Below are positions 37,301 through 52,300 of a DNA stretch of 64,000 bases, piece by piece; within the stretch, counting starts at the first letter, position 1; the number at the start of each line of letters is the position of its first letter. Source of the stretch: Limnoperna fortunei (Eukaryota; Mollusca; Bivalvia; Mytilida; Modiolidae); assembly GCA_944474755.1 (NCBI GenBank), contig OX104122.1, positions 6,969,223-7,033,222 on the forward strand, given 5' to 3'. A model generated the notes under the pieces. It saw nothing but the letters and a program-made list of their open reading frames with translations, had not been told where the DNA came from and searched no databases. Position numbers and translations under genes: made by a program.

Positions 37301-40300
37301 AGAAAAACAGTTTATGGTCAATTACTTCGGTTCGGATAAACCAATCTTACCGAAACTTTGGAAATAGCAGGCTTACATGGAGACCTAGCTTGGGATTGGA
37401 TTACGGATGTATTGTGTATATGTCCTACCTCTTGTCTGTCTCAGTGTCTGTCCTCTGCATGTCTTTTCCTGTCAGTCTGTATGTATGTGTAAAGGATCTG
37501 GTTATCATTTGCTTGTCAATCAATGTTCTTGTCTGGGCTGACTACATATTATTGTTTTAATTACCTGTGTATCTGTGAATATTCTCATATTTTGGTATGA
37601 GATCACATTTTAGTATTAATAAAAATATGTTCTAGTAATAATTAAATGATGATCATTTCCACGTCCTAAATATACTGAAATATTGCTTTCTGGACGTACA
37701 CCAACAATCAATCAATCAATCTGTATAAATGTTATGTTCTTGTCTGGAATGGGCTGTCTGACTACGTCTTATGTTTTGTCCTGTGTGTATTCTGGTGTGA
37801 ATCTATTGCATTAGCTGTCTGTCTTGTCTTTATTTCTTTCTGCCATGTCCTGTATGTCCTGCAATTCTGATATTAACTATATACAGGTTTGTAACATATT
37901 CATAAACAATTTTGGTCGAACATTGTCATTCCTGAGCAGGTTGTTGGCTCCAACTCTTAAAGAACATTTGTACAATTATTACATGTATAATGATGGCAAC
38001 ACAGCGTACTTACATAGACATACCTCAGTGTTTATCTCTTTGGTAAAGCCTCAATTGACTCACAGTAAGATTTTAATCAGCATATTAAATGCATGGCGAT
38101 GAAGAATGTTTTCTATATTGAACGTTGCTGGAAGCGTAGTTGTTTACGTAGTTTTATCATACATAAATGTCATCAATTTGGTGAAATTCGAATAAATAAA
38201 AAATGTTCGTTCAAGTTGTTTTAAGTAATCTGCATCAAAAGAATACAAAAAGTATAAAAACAATTTTTCATGAATGTATTCATTTTCTCCCCACCAAAAA
38301 CAATTGACCAATCAAAATGCTGTAACCATAGAAATGAAGTACATGATGAAATAAAACCCTAGAATTCATAAAGAGGAATCTTAAAGGGAAACTTCACAAA
38401 AAATTGAAAATTTGATATGTTATTCTTAAAAAAAAAAAGAAATATAATTGCGTTTTGATGTCTTATTGTATTCTTTACCGTTACGCTTCTAGAGTGGATT
38501 AAAGGTGGTAAAATTTTGTGTATGGGGGCCGCCATATTGACAGTATTTTATCACGTGACCGTTTGTGAGGTGATAAATGTAATTATCCAGTAAATATGAT
38601 AAATAATCCAGTTTAAAAAATTTGTTTTTCTGCCTTAGCTCTTTAAAGACTATATAAACTGTGGCGATGACTAATGACCGGCTGACAATATAAGATTACC
38701 AAATCTGTCTTAATGTTGTAATGATCTTTGTTTTAATAAAAGTATTTTTAGACAGAAATTTTAACCTGTCTTTATATAACTCAGATATAATTACCTGAAT
38801 AATAATTGTAATAAAAGATATATTCCTAGGATTATTTTAACATATAAAATAAAATTCTTTGGATAATTTTTCACGTCTTGAAACGGCAGTTGTACCTGGA
38901 CGTGAAAATGTTACAGGTAAATCATTACTCGTTTATGAAGGGTAATTAACAGAATTAACAGGTTAACAAACAGGATGTTTATTGCAATTACTAGATCATT
39001 TGACGCCGACTTTGAAGTATGAATATTCGGACTTTTTCAAAAGTTAACCAGATTAAAGGTTAATCATGTAATTCGAAATTAGAAAGGCACACCCCCTCCT
39101 GCCAAGGACAGGTATGATTTGAATACACCGCAGTGTCAGAACACAGGATGTTTATAAGATTTCGAATACCTTTAGATGCCAAGCCAGAGAAAATGTAAAA
39201 CTTACACATTAACTCAAATATACACAACATGTAAAATTTTGGAAACTGTGTTATGCACATGTACACGCACAATAAATGTTACCAGTAATAATAATTATAA
39301 TAATAACAATAATAATAATTATAAATGTACTAAACGTGAAGTGAAATTTTGATGCGCGAAAACCAGAGTATTTAAAAAATATTTCATTTAATGACCGTTA
39401 TTTCTTAAATAGTCAACTTCGCAAATATTTTGTATAAAAAAGTTTCGTTCAATAAGTTGCTTAATCTGATTAAGTTGAAAATAATAATACGAACAATTTT
39501 CAATTTAATTAATATTTATGGACTTTTATTCCTATCAAAACGGTGACTTTTTTCCTGTGACTTTCTTTCCGTTTACCATTGTTGCTGATGTGGAAATAGT
39601 CTTAAGTAGAAGTCTTTAAACTGGTTAACTACTTGTTACACAAGTCAGGATTTTTTTTTGCATATATATAGATCAGGAATACGAAACATAATCTTTCCAC
39701 AACCTTGTCTTATATTACAACCTTCTGTTATTGACCGTTTCGCATTATTATCATACGACGACTTTTAAGGTACTTGGATTTCTAGTATCGCCATCTAGTG
39801 ACGAGATGGTGACAAGATGGCGGACCTCCATAAGTGCATTTTTTACATGGTAAATTCCATGCAGAAACTTTACCACTGAAAATATAATAAAACATCAAGA
39901 GGCAAATGTGTTTCTTTTTAGTTGAAGAATAACATATCAAATTTCCATTTTTTTGCGAAGTTTCCCTTTAAAGATTGCAACAAGAATGTCAAAGCAACAG
40001 CATACACATCCATAGTAAGACCAACTATGGAATACTCGAGCACTGTATGGGATCCAACAAGTCGCAAACAAGTAGAAATCATTGAGAGAGTGCAGAAAGG
40101 ATCAGCACTATTCGAGAGCAACACTACACAGACCGAACACCTGGCTGTGTCACGAACTTGATCCAAAAGCTAGAATGGGAAAGCCTCAAAGAGAGAAGGA
40201 GAAAGAACAGACTGTATTCTTTATAAGATCAAGAATGGCCTTGTAGACATAGTTCAGCTACAATTCTTAAGACCAAGTCACAGGAGAACCAGAGGGACAG

Positions 40301-43300
40301 ACCGAATATACCAAGAACGACAGAGACCTATAGAAATGTCTTCTTCCAAAGGACCATCATGGACTGGAATCAGCTGCCTACCAATGTTACATCAGCAAAC
40401 ACAGTGGAGGGCTTCAGGTCCGCCATAAAGGGGAGACCTGTCAGTAATTAGAACAGTGTCCACCTGTACATAGTTTTAATCTGTAGATAGCACCTTTTAT
40501 TTTTTTAAAACTACTGTGTCATCCGGAAACACACATTGTTTTCGCGGAGCCTCAAATGTTCGCTATTGACCCCTTTTCTTGATCAGAAAGAAGAACGAGT
40601 GTTGTTGGTAGATTGCAATGCGATCATCAAAATAACTATACAGTTGCCATAACCTACCTGCGTATCTTTGATGACATTTTACTTTTAAAACACCTACCTG
40701 TATTCAAACTTAAGCAACACACCGATTAATATTAATATCATGACTTTATTTTCTTTATTTTGTTTTAATTAATAATTTTTGTTTGCATATCCCTTTAGCC
40801 AATATATAGTATGTATTTCCTTCCACCAGTCCACTGCTTTGTGAGGTCATGCACTTATTGTAATAATTTAAGAACTTTGAGGTAATTATTTCTCTTTCTG
40901 TCTGTCTGTCTCTGTTTTATGTTTAGCCGTTTCCATCTGTCTATATTGTCTGTATTATCTGTCTGTCTGTCTGTCTCTGTTTTATGTTTGGTCTTTTCCA
41001 CCTGTCTATATTGTATGTATTATCAGTCTGTCTGCCTGTCTTTCTGTCTGTCTGTCTCTGTTTTATGTTTGTTTTTTTCCGTCTCAGTCTATAGTGTATG
41101 TATTATCTGCATAGAAAATGTGTAAAGTAAAAATACTTTTATCTGTTGTAGATGGCGCAGGACAAAGCTATCCAAAAGACCAGCCCTCAAGGTAAGGAAA
41201 CACTACTACACAATTAGCACAGTCAAGTTATGTTACTGATTGCTATGTTTATTCATAAAAATGTCTAAGAAAGACGTACTTGCAAATGTTACCATATTAA
41301 GGTAGTATTGATTACTGAGCCTGCATCAGATGGAATGAACATGGTCATTACATCAGTTCATAGGTATCACCAGAGATATAATCATTGTTTACCATGTACT
41401 AGTATGTAATCATTATTTGTGTTATTAACAGATATATACTTAAAGTTGTTGAAATATTCTATCGCCGTCAATAGTACTTTCCTTTTGGAATGATGTGTTG
41501 CTAACAATCATATAAACAGTTGAGGAAAACATAATGTATTGTGGTGTCACAAGTTCTCCGAAAGACTGGTTGTCACATGATATGTCCAAATGAATGTATT
41601 GTGGTGTCACATGATCTCCAAAAGACTTGTTGTCACATTATCTGCCCAAATGAATGTATTGTGGTGTCACATGATTTCCAAAAGACTGGTTGTCACATGA
41701 TATGTCCAAATGAATGTATTGTGGTGTCACATGATCTCCAAAAGACTTGTTGTCACATGATCTGTCCAAATGAATGTATTGTGGTGTCACATGATTTCCA
41801 AAAGACTGGTTGTCACATGATCTGTCCAAACCAATGTATTGTGTTGTCACATGATGTGTCAAACAGTTTTGGTCAGTTAAAAGATACATAGATCACCAGT
41901 CTTGTATTAAAAGATGTCAAAATGTTTGTCTTGTTTGTCACATGGTTTATAAAAAATAGTCTTGTGTTGTCATATCATTTGTAAAACAGATGGTGATGTG
42001 TCATTTGTGTTAAAAGATAGTCATGTGTTGTCATCTCAATTTTAATGGGTTCTTGGTAGCCAAATAGTTAAGGTAGATGGCAAATTGAAACCAACTTGGT
42101 CAGAATGTTCATTGGATTGACTTTTACAAAGTGTGTGTTTTTTATTGATTGGATACCAAGGCGGGATTTAGTTCAAAATAGGACCCTATGGGAAAAATGT
42201 TAAAGGCTCCTTCTATGAAACCGGATAACCAATCAAAAATAAACATACTATCAATATTGTTTGGATGGTGTTCTTTTATTCCAACCACTGAAAATATAAT
42301 AAAACATCAAGAGGCAAATGTGTTTCTTTTTAGTTGAAGAATAACATATCAAATTTCCATTTTTTTGCGAAGTTTCCCTTTAAAGATTGCAACAAGAATG
42401 TCAAAGCAACAGCATACACATCCATAGTAAGACCAACTATGGAATACTCGAGCACTGTATGGGATCCAACAAGTCGCAAACAAGTAGAAATCATTGAGAG
42501 AGTGCAGAAAGGATCAGCACTATTCGAGAGCAACACTACACAGACCGAACACCTGGCTGTGTCACGAACTTGATCCAAAAGCTAGAATGGGAAAGCCTCA
42601 AAGAGAGAAGGAGAAAGAACAGACTGTATTCTTTATAAGATCAAGAATGGCCTTGTAGACATAGTTCAGCTACAATTCTTAAGACCAAGTCACAGGAGAA
42701 CCAGAGGGACAGACCGAATATACCAAGAACGACAGAGACCTATAGAAATGTCTTCTTCCAAAGGACCATCATGGACTGGAATCAGCTGCCTACCAATGTT
42801 ACATCAGCAAACACAGTGGAGGGCTTCAGGTCCGCCATAAAGGGGAGACCTGTCAGTAATTATGTCTACAAGGCCATTCTTGATCTTATAAAGAATACAG
42901 TCTGTTCTTTCTCCTTCTCTCTTTGAGGCTTTCCCATTCTAGCTTTTGGATCAAGTTCGTGACACAGCCAGGTGTTCGGTCTGTGTAGTGTTGCTCTCGA
43001 ATAGTGCTGATCCTTTCTGCACTCTCTCAATGATTTCTACTTGTTTGCGACTTGTTGGATCCCATACAGTGCTCGAGTATTCCATAGTACTAGTATGTTA
43101 TCATTATTTGTGTTATTAACAGATATATACTTAAAGTTGTTGAAATATTCTATCGCCGTCAATAGTACTTTCCTTTTGGAATGATGTGTTGCTAACAATC
43201 ATATAAACAGTTGAGGAAAACATAATGTATTGTGGTGTCACAAGTTCTCCGAAAGACTGGTTGTCACATGATATGTCCAAATGAATGTATTGTGGTGTCA

Positions 43301-46300
43301 CATGATCTCCAAAAGACTTGTTGTCACATGATCTGTCCAAATGAATGTATTGTGGTGTCACATGATTTCCAAAAGACTGGTTGTCACATGATCTGTCCAA
43401 ACCAATGTATTGTGTTGTCACATGATGTGTCAAACAGTTTTGGTCAGTTAAAAGATACATAGATCACCAGTCTTGTATTAAAAGATGTCAAAATGTTTGT
43501 CTTGTTTGTCACATGGTTTATAAAAAATAGTCTTGTGTTGTCATATCATTTGTAAAACAGATGGTGATGCGTCATTTGTGTTAAAAGATAGTCATGTGTT
43601 GTCATCTCAATTTTAATGGGTTCTTGGTAGCCAAATAGTTAAGGTAGATGGCAAATTGAAACCAACTTGGTCAGAATGTTCATTGGATTGACTTTTACAA
43701 AGTGTGTGTTTTTTATTGATTGGATAACTAATATGGCCACCAAGGCGGGATTTAGTTCAAAATAGGACCCTATGGGAAAAATGTTAAAGGCTCCTTCTAT
43801 GAAACCGGATAACCAATCAAAAATAAACATACTATCAATATTGTTTGGATGGTGTTCTTTTATTCCAATCAGACATTGACAAAATGGCTACCACTGCTGG
43901 ACTTAGTTTAACATAGGACCACATGGGTAAAAGTAAAAAAAGGCTCTAGCAATATTGCTTGGATGGTCCTCTATAAAGTGTATGTTTTGTTAAGCCAATT
44001 AAGCCAAGCGGAAATTCAACATGGCATCCACCGCATGACTTTGTTTAACATAGGACCCTATTTTAAAAGGCTTCTTCTCTGAAACCGTTAAAACAATGCA
44101 ACAAAAACTTGCTAGCAATATTGTTTGGATGGTCCTCTTTAAAGTTTATGTTGAAAATTACAGGACTTAAGCTTAACATCAGGTAAAAGTTATCTTCATT
44201 GCCTAGAAAATCAGGTCAGCGATAAAGGCTCTTAAGAGCCTCTGGATCTGCAAAAGATCAGCAAGCGATTTCACAAAAAGTCGTAAGTGTAAACTCCATC
44301 GTAGGTGTTGGAAGACCAAAGGGAAATCCATTGTGACGTCAGCACTTACGACTTTTTTAAAAGTACTCCTGGTTGTTCACCAGTACTACGAATTACTATC
44401 CAATAAACAGGCCTTTATACTGCTGACAAATGGTTTGAATCCAAAACAAACAAGTTTTATAATATTTCTTTTGCAGATCAGTTCCAAAAAAGAGAACACT
44501 CAGTCATGCTAAATCGTCTTCTAGGACAAGGGTCATACGAGTCCTATGACATGCGTATAATGGTCACAGGTCAGTTTGGTGTCGGAAAAACAAGCCTGGT
44601 GCTGATTTTGGTAGGTGATGCTTTACCAAATGAAAGACGTGCAACAGATGGAATATTTCTAATGGAAGGCCGATGTGGACTTGGTATAGAAGGGAAGGAT
44701 TGGATAGTCATTAAGAAAGGTACTTCATTACTAGCATATTAACAATCTGCTAAATATCTTCAATAGTTAAATATTGTGCAGTATTATTCATATGTCATGT
44801 CCTCCTATAAAAAATATCAAGACAGAATCGGTTCAGTTGCTGAATGACTCTTAATGACTCTTAAGTTACACATTATAATCCATCTGGTAATTGTGACATA
44901 ACTTCCTTGCCTTTCCAAAAACCAGGCGTTGTGAATGACAGTCCATCTGATTGATGTTAAATCATTTACTTCCTACTGCATTTTCTTTGGGATGTAAATT
45001 GATAAAAAAACCTGATAGGGACCTAGGTTAATTAATTATATATTATCTTTTATAGTGTTTCCTAATTCAAATAGTTACAATTAATGGAAAGTAAGGATCA
45101 ATTTAATTAAATTGTACAAAATATTAAAAACATTCATATTTTAATATTGGAACATTGTTTTTTTTTCTTTATTAGAAGACTATGATGCCCTAGATGTTGT
45201 TTATAACAAAGTATTGACGTCATCCCTAGAAAGTGATACTAAAGTAAAACAGACAACGACAATGCAGAAGCAACTTTCACCTAACATGTCCTCAGAGACG
45301 AGACCAGCGATAAATGTTACCACTTCAGAAGGAAAGCTGAAACACACTGAAGAAATGCCATGTAGAAACATAATGTCCAAAGTGACAAAGGATGCCATCA
45401 GAAAAAAAATGGAAGCAGTTCTGAAAAGTGGAAAATATAAAATGAAAACAGGTCGAATAATATTCTGGGATTTCGGGGGTCAGTATGTGTACTACACAAC
45501 ACATCAGACATTCATGACGTATAGGGCCTTGTTTCTAGTTGTATTTGATGGAAGTAAAGGCCTGTATGAAGAAGTCAAAGATGTGATGTGTTTCCCAGGA
45601 CAACAAGGAACACCAACTCCAGCAGGTAATTTCAGTAAATGATTGATTTACTGGTTGATGTTTTTTTGTGCCTTGTTGGTATTTTATCATTGCAGAATCG
45701 AAAAACATTGGCCTTGATGGCAGAATGGTTAAGGTAGTTTGTTGACTATTGGTTATGTGATCTGTCAAAACTGAGGTTGTGGATCTGAGTTTCACTGCGG
45801 GTAGAGTGTGATCGAGTCGAATCTTAATTGACAAGAATTGCCAGTTTTCCTTCCGAATGTCCGGGGAGTTTTCTCGGAGTACTCCGGCTTCCTCCCCAAA
45901 TGAAAACTGGACACCATGATATAGATGAACAATTGCTCAAAGTGCCATTAAACACCATTTAGACAAACAAACAAATACATAGCCTCAAAATGTAACTAGG
46001 CAAATCCCTAGATTTCTATTGGTTTCCATGGTTGGTGCAAATAAACAATATATTTTCTAAAACAAATGGCTGAATATTATACATATCTTTGTTGTACTTT
46101 CTTCTAAAAAGGTTGAGCAAATCCTTTTCCATATGTTGAACCGTTCTTGTCAGTGTTTCTGGACGTAATGCTACCAAGCACAGTCTGGTCCAGAAGGGTG
46201 AGTAGTTCCTGCTCTACATGTATATGCTCAGCGTTTCACTTGGTATTACTTTTTGTAATGGTATTTACTGTGGAAGAAGAGCAGTCCTGCTGCATGATTT

Positions 46301-49300
46301 GCATGAATTAAGACTGAGATTCCAGTAAAGGTTATGAAAAAGATAAAATTGTCTTATCGATACTGTGAACTAACAGTTTAGTAGTCATACGAATTAATAT
46401 ACACCCGTTATATGTATATGAAACTAGAACCAGTGGAAATAGACAGGCAGGTGAATTTCGTTAAACATATATTTAAATTTATTGTTTGACCCCTTTTTAT
46501 ACCTCAGCTCTCTATAGGTGATAGGGGTATACTGTATTCAGTCTGTGTGCTATTTAGTGTGTCCGTCCATTACCAATTTTCGTCTGGTAAATGGTAAATG
46601 ATACAATTCTGAAATTGTGTATGCTTATGCCATATTTTAGGATTTATTTAACAGACCTCTCTAAAGTTATTTAGTTAAGATATCATCAGGGAGCATTAGT
46701 TCACTTTAACTCAGTAGAGACCACATTTAGTTAATCCAAATTTGATTTTATATGAATAAGAGCTATGTCACGTCCACCTTGTATGAGACATTACATGTAG
46801 AAAAACTCTGTTTCAGTATTTCTGCAGCACTGGGTTAATTCTATTCTTACTTACTGCAAACTGATGTATCCTGGAATACCTAAGATCTTGTTTGTAGCAA
46901 CACACAAGGATAAAGTAGACCAGGTATAGTATTGATTACTTTGTTTAGAATAATCAACATTTGTAGATTTACCACACAATATTTAACCATGTGCAAGGGC
47001 TAATAACCCCATGCTATAACTTCTATCAGTTGACATTGGAATGCAGTGGCCAGTATCACTGATGGAAATCTGCATTTGTTAGGTTCGGTATGTTTGAAGG
47101 AAAACCTCTTTTGGTGCTGAAATATAATGTATTTCAAGAATTGCATGTACTTTAGAAACCCTTTTATGTGCCTATCGAAGATGGGTTGTATAATTGGAAC
47201 AACCATGGCTGGCGATGTACACATAAATGTTTACTCTCGAACTCGATCAGTTGTTGTATGATATTAAATTACTTGGGGAAAATGTTTATGGGCATAATAT
47301 CTCGACTAGAATTGATTCCCAGGCAAATTGATTCAGCTACTTGTCATAGTTATAAAAAATGACAAATTCACATTGTCAGCTGTCTAACTGAAACAGTTGT
47401 CTGATTTTCATGAAACTTTGGGAAAATGTTAAAGGGCATAGTATCTTGACCAAGATTGATAACCTGCCAATTTGCTTTAGCCACTTTAGAGTTATGGCTC
47501 TTTATTCATACCAAAAGTGGCAAATTAGCTTATAACTTCTATCTCAAACAGTTGTTGTCTGATCTTTATGAAACTTAGGGAAAATGTTTAAGTTCGATAC
47601 CTAGCCAAATCGCTTTTGCCACTAAAGAGGTATGGCCCCCTGTTTATAAAAAATAGCAAATCACCTTGTCTGCTCTCAATCTAAAACAGTTGTTGTCTGG
47701 TTATTAAACTTAGGGAAAATGTTCATGGGCATAATATCTCGACTTTAATTGATAACTAGCTAAATCGCTTCAGCCAATTTAGAGTCGTGGCCCTTTATTT
47801 TATGGCAAAAAATAGCTAATTCACTTTGTCCGCTCTCTTTCTCAAACAGAAAGTTCAAAATTTTGCCAAACCGCTTCTGCCACTTCAGAGTTATGGCCCT
47901 TTGTTTATAAAAAAATAGAAAATTGCCTTGTCGGCTCTCTATCTCAAACAGTTGTTTGATTATGAAACTTGGGGAAAATGTTTATGGCATAATAACTCGA
48001 CCCATTTCGGTAACCAGCCAACTATCTTTAGGCATTTAACATGTTTAAGAGCTGTGCGAAAAATGGCAAATATAACTTGTCTCCTTTCTAAATCAAACTG
48101 TTGTTGTCCTATCTTCATGAAACTTGTCAGGGGAAAATGTTTTAGTGACCCATGTCATTGAGTCAAACTGTAAAATCATGTTTCAACATAAAATTTTCTA
48201 TTAAAAAAATTGTTGTTCACAAATGAACCTATCTGTTCTCTATGCATTCATATGTTTTCAAAACTAATTCAAAGAACTTGCAAATGTCCCACAAAAGGTA
48301 CATTGAATTAAATTGGTTATCAAGTTCATTATGCCCTATAACTTTCTATTAATGTGGCTGGTTAACAAATCCATTATAGTAGTACATGAAATCTGTGATA
48401 TAATTGACACCTCTGCAAATATCTAATAATTCTTTGGTATTAAATTGGCTGGTTATCAAATTCGTTTGGGTTATAAGGATTCCTGCAACTTACACGTACA
48501 CATCTCTCTGTCAAACTTTTCAACCATTTACCAAAATTGTTGACGGGCATATTTTGTGGCACTTATTTATTGTTTATATTGTTTAGGAAATAAATCCTGG
48601 ATGTTATATTCTTGTTTTAAAATGGGTGGGCATTATATTCGTGAATATTTTGCCTCGAGTGTTAAAATGATATTAATGTATGCTATGGCTGTTACATGTA
48701 CTTCTGTTGTGTCATATTGTAGAGTTACCTCCCTTGTGTCATATTGAAGAGTTACCTCCCTTGTGTCACATTGTAGAGTTACCTCCCTTGTGTCATAATG
48801 TAGAGCATCTCCCTTGTAGGGTCATTATCCTATTCATGGAATGAATTTCCAGTGCATGTCAAAACATGGCAGGATGAAAAAATAGTCCCAATTTTCTCTT
48901 GTTTCTGCTATTGCTTAAGAGTTGGATATGTTGAAAGGTAGGGCATTACTGTAGAACAAGAATATATTTTTTTCTAGTCAGTCTTTACAGTGGAAGCACT
49001 TCCTAAAGTGTTATGTGGTACAATGTGAAGACAACTTTGAAATGAAAGTAGAAAAACCATTCTTAAAATTTTAGGTAAAATTCCCGAAGAAAGTCTGTGG
49101 ACACTTATACTTTTTTCTCCATTTTTATGTAATTAAGCATTATGTGTAATGCCCCATATTTGAAATTTTAAGTGAAAGAATGATTTTTTTAATAAAAAAG
49201 TTTGATGTCTCGCCCCTTCGGTTACTTTTGCACAGGCCATCCAAAATGATAATGACATGTAAGAGCAAAATTTACAAATTAGTAAAATACACAAATCCCA

Positions 49301-52300
49301 CTTATCAGGTACTTTTTATGAAAGGATACCAGAACTTATTATTTGGAAAAATCTATTCTACAAAATATATCTTCAGGTTTTATAGTTATAGTCTGTTTCA
49401 TTATCTGCAGTGAAATTTGACTTTGGCCTTGGTATCATGAAAAGTGATTATTTTTTTTGCAAAACACACTGTTAACAATTTTATAGAGTACATTAAGGTA
49501 GAACCTAAGGTGACTATAAATAAAAATGTATTATCGATATTAAATAATACCTCTCGGACCAAAAATTGATTAAAAAAGGGTTAAAGATAATCCTATTTCA
49601 TGTGCCAACATTTATTGCTAGACAGAAACATGTATCATGCCTTGAAGATTGTAACTAAAGATTAAATGTATACAGCAGTATTTTAATCAATATGTATGGT
49701 TTATTTATTCCTCTGGCCTCTAGGTAATTATTTGGCATGGGTAGGCATCATTTGGAATGTGCCGTTTTAATGTAAAGTCTATGAATCTAGTATGCTTTTG
49801 GGTATATTGAACCAATCAGTCTAGTCAGTTGCTATAATTTCTACTTTTTTAAAGTGACTTGGAATGCAAAAAGGACTGAAAAGATGCCAATGAGTCTTTT
49901 TGTATTAAAATTATGTCAGTTTTCTTAAAACTAGTCATATTTCTACTTTGTTCATAGTTTAATTAAAGTTTAAGCTTCAGAAAAGAGACCTCCGCTTCTC
50001 AACCTGAATTTCATTGTGGTGTATTTCTACTTAATAAGTTCACTTATATACTCAATACAACTAAGAAAAGCTTTTTTAGTTATTTTTGTCTCGCCTGCGA
50101 CGATAGTCGCTGGAGGCAAGACATGTATGGGAATCCGGCGGCGTCGGCCTGGCACATCTTGCTTCATATCTTTGCAATCCTAAGCCCTAGGTCCATCTAA
50201 TTTGGTCCAGTGGTAGCTTATGATGAGTACTTGGCAGTCAGTCACTTGTCACCTGACCTTGACCTCAATTGCACGGTCCAGCAACTACGTTAAAGTTTTT
50301 GGGTTACGGCACTTCCTCTGTAACCACGCATGGTAGGATGATAATATTTGGTATATAGGCTGCTGATGAGTACATGACTGTCTGGTAGGTGCCACCTGAC
50401 CTTGACCTTAATTTCACAGTCCAACGACTACGTTAACGTTTCCTCTGTAACTATGCATGGTAGGGTGACAATATTTGGTATACAGGTTGCTGATGACTAG
50501 TACATGACTGTCTGGTAGATGTCACCTGACCTTGACCTCAATTTCACGGTCCAGCAACTACGTTAAAGTTTTTGTATTAGGGCAGTTCCTCTGTAACTAT
50601 GCATGGTAGGATGACAATATTTGGTATACAGGTTGCTGCTGAAAGTACATGAATGTGTGGCAGGTGTCACCTGACCTTGACCTCAATTTCAAGGTCCAGT
50701 GACTACATTAAACAGTTTGGATTATGTTCGTTTCTCTGTAACCATGGATTGTATATTTGAAAGGATATCAATTTTTTGCAATTTACGTAATGCTTATGAC
50801 GTAATTGTTTTCGTAACTGATATGGAATGCAGGCGAGACATTTTTCTGTGTTCAGCCTTGTTTTTTCTTTTCTAAGGAAAAATGTTAATTTTTATATCAT
50901 ACAGAATCGACTGTTTTCAACCCCCTATATTCAAATGAACTCTCACTGTTTAAAAACTTGCTTTTATCAGATGTGTTTCTACTTATTTGGTAACTATTAC
51001 ACCTGTACTGTCATAAAAAGGTGATATTTTGACTGTTGTGCCAAAATTGTTGAACAGAAGAAAAGAATTATACCTTAACTGTCTTTATCAGGTAAAAATG
51101 GCTAAAACAAGGATTCACCACATCTTTGGAAGCTGTCACAATTTTTATTTGTGTAGCAATATATTCAAACTGCATGTTTATTATACCCCCCGCTTGAAAA
51201 GCGGGGGGTGTATAGTGTTCATGGTGTCCGTCCGTCCGTCCGTCCTTCCTTCCGTCCGTCCGTTACACTTTCTATTATTTGCAACTCCTCCTACACCACT
51301 GAAAGGAATTTTATGAAACTTACACAGAATCTTTGTCTCATAGTGCCATTGTGCAGGAGATATTTAACATTTTGATCGGAATGATATTTGGGGTTTCCCA
51401 TAGAAAAACATGGACTTTGTCATTGAGCTAAGGGGGTCCCTATCTCTTATGTGCAACTCCTCCTACACCACTGAATGGAATTTAATGAAACTTACACAGA
51501 ATGCTTGTCACATAGTGCCATTGTGCAGGAGATATTAAACATTTTGATTGGATCAATATTTGGGGTTTCCCATAGAAAAACATGGACATTGTCATTGACC
51601 TAAGGGGGTCCTCATCTCTTATGTGCAACTCCTCCTATACCACTGAATGGAATTTAAAGAAACTTACACAGCATCCTTGTCACATAGTGCCATTGTGCAG
51701 GAGATATTTATTATTTTGATCGGAATTATATTTGGGGTTTCCAATAGAACAACACGGACTGTCATTGACATAAGGGGATACCCATTTCCTATGTGCGACT
51801 CCTCCAACACCACTAAATGGAATTTGATGAAACTTACACAGAATGTTGTCACATATTGCCATTGTGCACTAGATATATAACATTTCAATTGGAATGATAT
51901 TTGGGGTTTCCCATAGAAAAACATGGACTTTGTCATGGACATAAGGGATACCCATCTCTTATGTGCAACTCATACCTACACCACTGAATGGAATTTGTTG
52001 AAACTTACACAGAATCCATGTCACATAGTGCCATTGTGCAGGAGATATTTAACATTTTGATCGGAATGATATTTGTGGTTTCCCATAGAAAAACATGGAG
52101 TTTGTAATGGACATAATGGGATACCCATCTTTTATTTACAATTCCTCCTACACCACTGAATGGAATTTGTTGAAACTTATACAGAATCTTGGTCACATAT
52201 TGCCATTGTGCATTGGATATTAAACATTTTGATCAGAATATTATTGGAGGTTTGCCATAGAAAAACATGTCATTGACATAGGGGATGCCATTCTTTGGGG

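Noticed and set aside
39918..40166. 82-codon minus-strand frame (also 42330-42578)
   Set aside because: Antisense shadow of the LINE reverse-transcriptase remnant on the plus strand.
45710..45790. tRNA gene suggested by A and B boxes
   Set aside because: No acceptor stem or anticodon arm can be formed; the sequence continues as a SINE that recurs at 25344.
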